From: Ruegeria sp. ANG-S4
GTDB lineage: Bacteria > Pseudomonadota > Alphaproteobacteria > Rhodobacterales > Rhodobacteraceae
Length of the DNA stretch: 64,000 bases
Direction: 5' to 3'
NCBI RefSeq assembly: GCF_000814005.1
Contig: NZ_JWLK01000001.1
Span: forward strand, 496,001-560,000
Position numbers and translations under genes: made by a program. The notes below the pieces were generated by a model. That model saw nothing but the letters and a program-made list of their open reading frames with translations. It did no database searches and was not told where the DNA came from. Positions 60,840 to 64,000 of this stretch are shown here, piece by piece (position 1 is the stretch's first letter; every line of letters starts with the position of its first letter).

Positions 60840-62939
60840 ATGCAAAATGACCTCGGATTGCGTATGGCAATCGATATTGGTGGCACATTCACGGACACGG
60901 TGCTCGTCCAGGGCACGTCTCGGATCCTGGCCACGAACAAAACAGCCACCACGCCCAATCAACCCGCGCTTGGTGCGTTGGAAGGCGCCCGCCGCGTTTT
61001 GGCGATGGTTGGTCGGGAATGGCGACAGATTACCGGGATGATCCACGGAACGACCTTGGCAACAAATGCCCTGATTGAACGTCGCGGGGCGCGTGTTGCT
61101 TCGATAACCACCGCAGGTTTCCGCGATATTCTCGAGATTGCCTATGAAAGGCGCTATTCCCAATATGCGATCAACCTGGTCAAGCCGGATCTGCTTGTTC
61201 CGCGCACGCGTGCCTTGACGATCGGAGGACGCATGGACGTGCAGGGGCAAGAGCGCACACCGCTGGACGAAAGTGCCGTTGACGGGCTTGCCGCCGATAT
61301 CCAACGGCTGGGGTGCGATGCGGTCGCGATATGCTTGATGCACGCCTATGCGAACCCCGCGCACGAGCTGCGTTTGCGCGAGTTGTTGCGCGAACGGATG
61401 CCGGGGTTGGTCATTTCTCTCAGTCACGAGGTCAGCCCCGAGGCGCGTGAATTCGACCGACTGTGCACGACAATCGCCAACGCTTACATTCAGCCGCTGA
61501 TGGCGACATACCTCGCGGATTTCGCGTCGGGTTTTGCGGCGGAAGGTCTGGAATGCCCCATTCTGATGATGACGGCCGGGGGTGGGATGACCACGGTGCA
61601 GACTGCCGCAGAGCTGCCCGTTCGCTTGGTCGAGTCTGGCCCGGCCGGCGGTGCCATACTGGCCGCGCGGATCGCCCGGGAGGTCGGCGAGACCGAGGTT
61701 CTGTCCTTCGATATGGGAGGCACAACCGCGAAACTATGCCTGATTGATGACTATCGTCCTCAGACCGCGCGCAAGTTCGAAATCTCGCGGGCTGAACGGT
61801 TCATCAAGGGCTCGGGCATGCCTGTGCGCATTCCCGTGATCGAGATGATCGAAATCGGCGCTGGCGGAGGATCGATCGCAAGCGTCGACCGATTGAACCG
61901 GTTGGCCGTTGGGCCGCACAGCTCGGGCGCTGATCCCGGACCGGCAGGGTTTGGCAAGGGCGGCAGTAAGCCCACAGTCACCGACGCCGACATCGCCCAG
62001 GGATTGATCGACCCGACCCGCTTTGCCGAAGGGCGGTTGCAGATCGACAAGAACGCGTCTGAGACCGCGCTGGCGCATCACGTGGGACAAGGCCTGTCCT
62101 TGCAAGCGGATCAAGCCGCATTTGCAATCAGTGAAATCGTTGACGAGAACATGGCCAGCGCCGGTCGCATGCACGCTGTTGAGTCGGGCAAGGATCTACA
62201 GGCCCGTTTGATGATTGCCTTTGGCGGCAACGGCCCATTGCATGCAACACGTGTTGCCCGCCGCTGTCAGGCAGAGCGAATTCTGATCCCGCGGGACCCC
62301 GGTGTCGGGTCCGCCGTTGGGTTTCTGTTCGCCCCGGTTTCTTTTGAGATTATCCGGTCCCGGTACGCGACCCTCGATGCGCTGGAACTCGACCAAATGA
62401 ACGCGTTTTTCCATCAGCTAAGGGACGAGGCTGAACGTGTGGTGCGCGCTGGCGCACCGGATGGACCGCTTGACGCGCGTCGTGTCGCGTTCATGCGGTA
62501 TCACGGACAAGGGCACGAAATTGAGGTTGAATTGCCCGACCGAAATTTGACGACCCCAGACCTGTCGGACTTACGCCATGACTTCGAAGCCGAATATCGG
62601 CGTCAATTCAATCGCACCGTACCGGGAATGACTATCGAGATCATGAACTGGGGGTTGACCGTGTCTGCCCCTGTCATGGCCCCGCCAAAATACGTGAAAA
62701 AGGAAGAAGGCAGGTACATCGAGCCGTCGGAGACAACCGACATTTTGTGCGACGTCACGGGTGATTGGTGCAAGGCCGGTGTGTTCGAACGTGCCGCGCT
62801 GACAGACGGCGATTTGGTCAAGGGCCCCGCCCTGATCATCGAACCGCAAACAACCACGCTTGTCAGCGCAGACTATGATGCGCGAATAGACAGCACCGGG
62901 AACATCTGGCTGACCAAACTTGCGGAGGCACGCACATGA
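60840..62939 (+). CDS. hyuA: hydantoinase/oxoprolinase A subunit
   Basis: 699 residues, the usual HyuA length. Actin-like ATP sites: MAIDIGGTFTDTVL, HGTTLATNALIERRGA, SFDMGGTTAKLCLI, and SGPAGGAILAARI. HyuA/HyuB enzymes open cyclic amides (N-methylhydantoin, 5-oxoproline) with ATP, or carboxylate ketones such as acetone in related complexes. Start at 60840 has a weak ribosome binding site; an ATG at 60864 is the alternative. Overlaps hyuB by ATGA. Confidence 0.9.
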   Translation: MQNDLGLRMAIDIGGTFTDTVLVQGTSRILATNKTATTPNQPALGALEGARRVLAMVGREWRQITGMIHGTTLATNALIERRGARVASITTAGFRDILEIAYERRYSQYAINLVKPDLLVPRTRALTIGGRMDVQGQERTPLDESAVDGLAADIQRLGCDAVAICLMHAYANPAHELRLRELLRERMPGLVISLSHEVSPEAREFDRLCTTIANAYIQPLMATYLADFASGFAAEGLECPILMMTAGGGMTTVQTAAELPVRLVESGPAGGAILAARIAREVGETEVLSFDMGGTTAKLCLIDDYRPQTARKFEISRAERFIKGSGMPVRIPVIEMIEIGAGGGSIASVDRLNRLAVGPHSSGADPGPAGFGKGGSKPTVTDADIAQGLIDPTRFAEGRLQIDKNASETALAHHVGQGLSLQADQAAFAISEIVDENMASAGRMHAVESGKDLQARLMIAFGGNGPLHATRVARRCQAERILIPRDPGVGSAVGFLFAPVSFEIIRSRYATLDALELDQMNAFFHQLRDEAERVVRAGAPDGPLDARRVAFMRYHGQGHEIEVELPDRNLTTPDLSDLRHDFEAEYRRQFNRTVPGMTIEIMNWGLTVSAPVMAPPKYVKKEEGRYIEPSETTDILCDVTGDWCKAGVFERAALTDGDLVKGPALIIEPQTTTLVSADYDARIDSTGNIWLTKLAEART

Positions 62940-64000
62940 CAACACCTCAAACCCGTCTGCAGGTCATGTGGAACCGGCTGCTGGCTGTTGTCGAGGAACA
63001 GGGGCAGGCCCTGGTCCGCGCGGCCTTCAGCCCGATTGTGCGCGAATGCGGCGATATCTCGGCCGGCATTTTCGACTTTGACGGTCGTATGATTGCGCAA
63101 GCTGTGACCGGCACACCGGGGCATATCAACACGATGGCCGAGGCCGTAAAGACACTGCGGGGACATTTCCCTGTTCAGGACATGCTGCCCGGCGACATCT
63201 ACATGACAAACGATCCGTGGATCGCCTCGGGTCACCTGAACGATTTTCTTTTGATGATGCCGGTGTTCTTCGATGGTCAGGTTGTCGGTTTCACCTCCTG
63301 CACGTCTCATTTGATTGATCTGGGCGGATTGGGCATGGGGCCTGAGGGCGCGGATATCTATGATGAGGGTTTACTTATCCCGCCTTGCAAGCTGGTGGAT
63401 CGGGGCGAGATCAACACCCTTTTGCTGGATATCGTCAAGGCCAACTCGCGCGAACCGATCGCGAATGAGGGCGACATCTATGCGCTGATCGCCTGTTGCG
63501 AGGCTGGTGCGTCCCGATTGTCGCAGATGATGGCCGAGTTCGGGCTTCTGGACCTGGCCGAACTGTCGGAGTACATCATCGAAACCTCGCGCAAAGGAAC
63601 AATCGACGCCATTTCCGAGTTGCCGCAGGGGACGTGGCGCCATGTCCTGACCGTTGATGGGTATGGTTCAGAGATAGAACTGCGCGCCGCACTCACGATT
63701 GAGAAAGACCAAGTTTTACTGGATTTCGCGGGCACGGCAGATTGCACAAACAAAGGTATCAACGTTCCGTTGAACTATGCTGCGGCCTACTCGGTTTTTG
63801 CGTTGCGATGCGTCATCGGCTCGGACATCCCCAATAATGCAGGCTCTTTGGAGCCGTTTCGCGTGATCGGTCCAAAGGGATGTATTCTTAACGCCCAGCC
63901 GCCGGCCCCGGTCGCCATGCGCCACACGCTTGGGCAGATGACGCCGGATCTGGTTTACGGCTGCTTGTCACAAGCCTTGCCTGATCTGGTGCCAGCAGAG
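62936..64000 (+). CDS. hyuB: hydantoinase/oxoprolinase B subunit, C-terminus off the window
   Basis: The frame opens with ATGA overlapping the hyuA stop and stays open for 355 codons to the window edge. MWNRLLAVVEEQGQALVRAAFSPIVRECGDISAGIFD, PGHINTMAEAV, GDIYMTNDPWIASGHLNDFLLMMPVFFDG and INVPLNYAAAYSVFALR are HyuB signatures, including the metal-site Asn-Asp-Pro. It should continue for about 200 residues. It works with HyuA as a complex. Confidence 0.92.
   Translation, partial: MTTPQTRLQVMWNRLLAVVEEQGQALVRAAFSPIVRECGDISAGIFDFDGRMIAQAVTGTPGHINTMAEAVKTLRGHFPVQDMLPGDIYMTNDPWIASGHLNDFLLMMPVFFDGQVVGFTSCTSHLIDLGGLGMGPEGADIYDEGLLIPPCKLVDRGEINTLLLDIVKANSREPIANEGDIYALIACCEAGASRLSQMMAEFGLLDLAELSEYIIETSRKGTIDAISELPQGTWRHVLTVDGYGSEIELRAALTIEKDQVLLDFAGTADCTNKGINVPLNYAAAYSVFALRCVIGSDIPNNAGSLEPFRVIGPKGCILNAQPPAPVAMRHTLGQMTPDLVYGCLSQALPDLVPAE

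Overview
The window looks like chromosomal or large-replicon DNA of a marine alphaproteobacterium, most likely of the Rhodobacteraceae (Roseobacter group). This is inferred from a GC content that looks close to 57-60%, a TRAP system, several sugar ABC transporters of roseobacter type, LacI and TetR regulators, and an HyuA/HyuB pair. No rRNA, tRNA or CRISPR array was recognised, and no sequence search was run.

Layout. 1-1489: end of a VIT1/CCC1-type membrane protein gene, an HlyU-like gene, then non-coding DNA. 1490-5729: dctPQM-type TRAP transporter and a Rieske oxygenase. 5744-6434: twin palindromic operators and a TetR gene. 6438-8583: coupled LtrA-like and voltage-gated potassium channel genes. 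9100-11478: a LysR regulator divergent from an F420-reductase-like protein and an atypical SDR.

11664-34434 is a large sugar/sugar-acid catabolic island. L-idonate 5-dehydrogenase, a 2-hydroxyacid dehydrogenase, gluconate 5-dehydrogenase, gluconokinase, a beta-hydroxyacid dehydrogenase and 6-phosphogluconate dehydrogenase (gnd) suggest the route L-idonate -> 5-ketogluconate -> gluconate -> 6-phosphogluconate -> ribulose 5-phosphate. Around them lie three complete sugar ABC importers (two ribose-type, one maltose/UgpC-type), a cytochrome b561, an SMP-30 lactonase and three LacI regulators. Palindromic LacI-type operators sit at almost every promoter. The same 14-bp operator occurs, inverted, at the idn promoter and 20 kb away at gnd. 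All three ABC binding-protein genes share an identical 15-nt leader over the ribosome binding site.

34490-44934 is a mixed accessory stretch: sulfotransferase, Asp/Glu-racemase-like enzyme, a decayed gene resembling the MrpF antiporter subunit, an SHMT-like enzyme with its LysR regulator, acetolactate decarboxylase next to an IS5-type transposase remnant, a frameshifted GNAT acetyltransferase, a winged-helix/TPR regulator, a 1-Cys peroxiredoxin and a Tat-type sulfurtransferase. 45286-51813 holds an internally duplicated RTX protein and a pseudaminic-acid (Pse) cluster: PseF, PseG, PseI, PseH and an extra NeuB-like protein that has lost its metal-binding histidines. PseB and PseC are absent from the window. 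52142-60480: flavin amine oxidase, AraC regulator with divergent SDR, and an RND efflux pair with a divergent TetR around a perfect palindrome. 60840 to the end: hyuA and the start of hyuB.

The most interesting items are the NeuB paralogue without its metal site, and the layered LacI operator network of the catabolic island.
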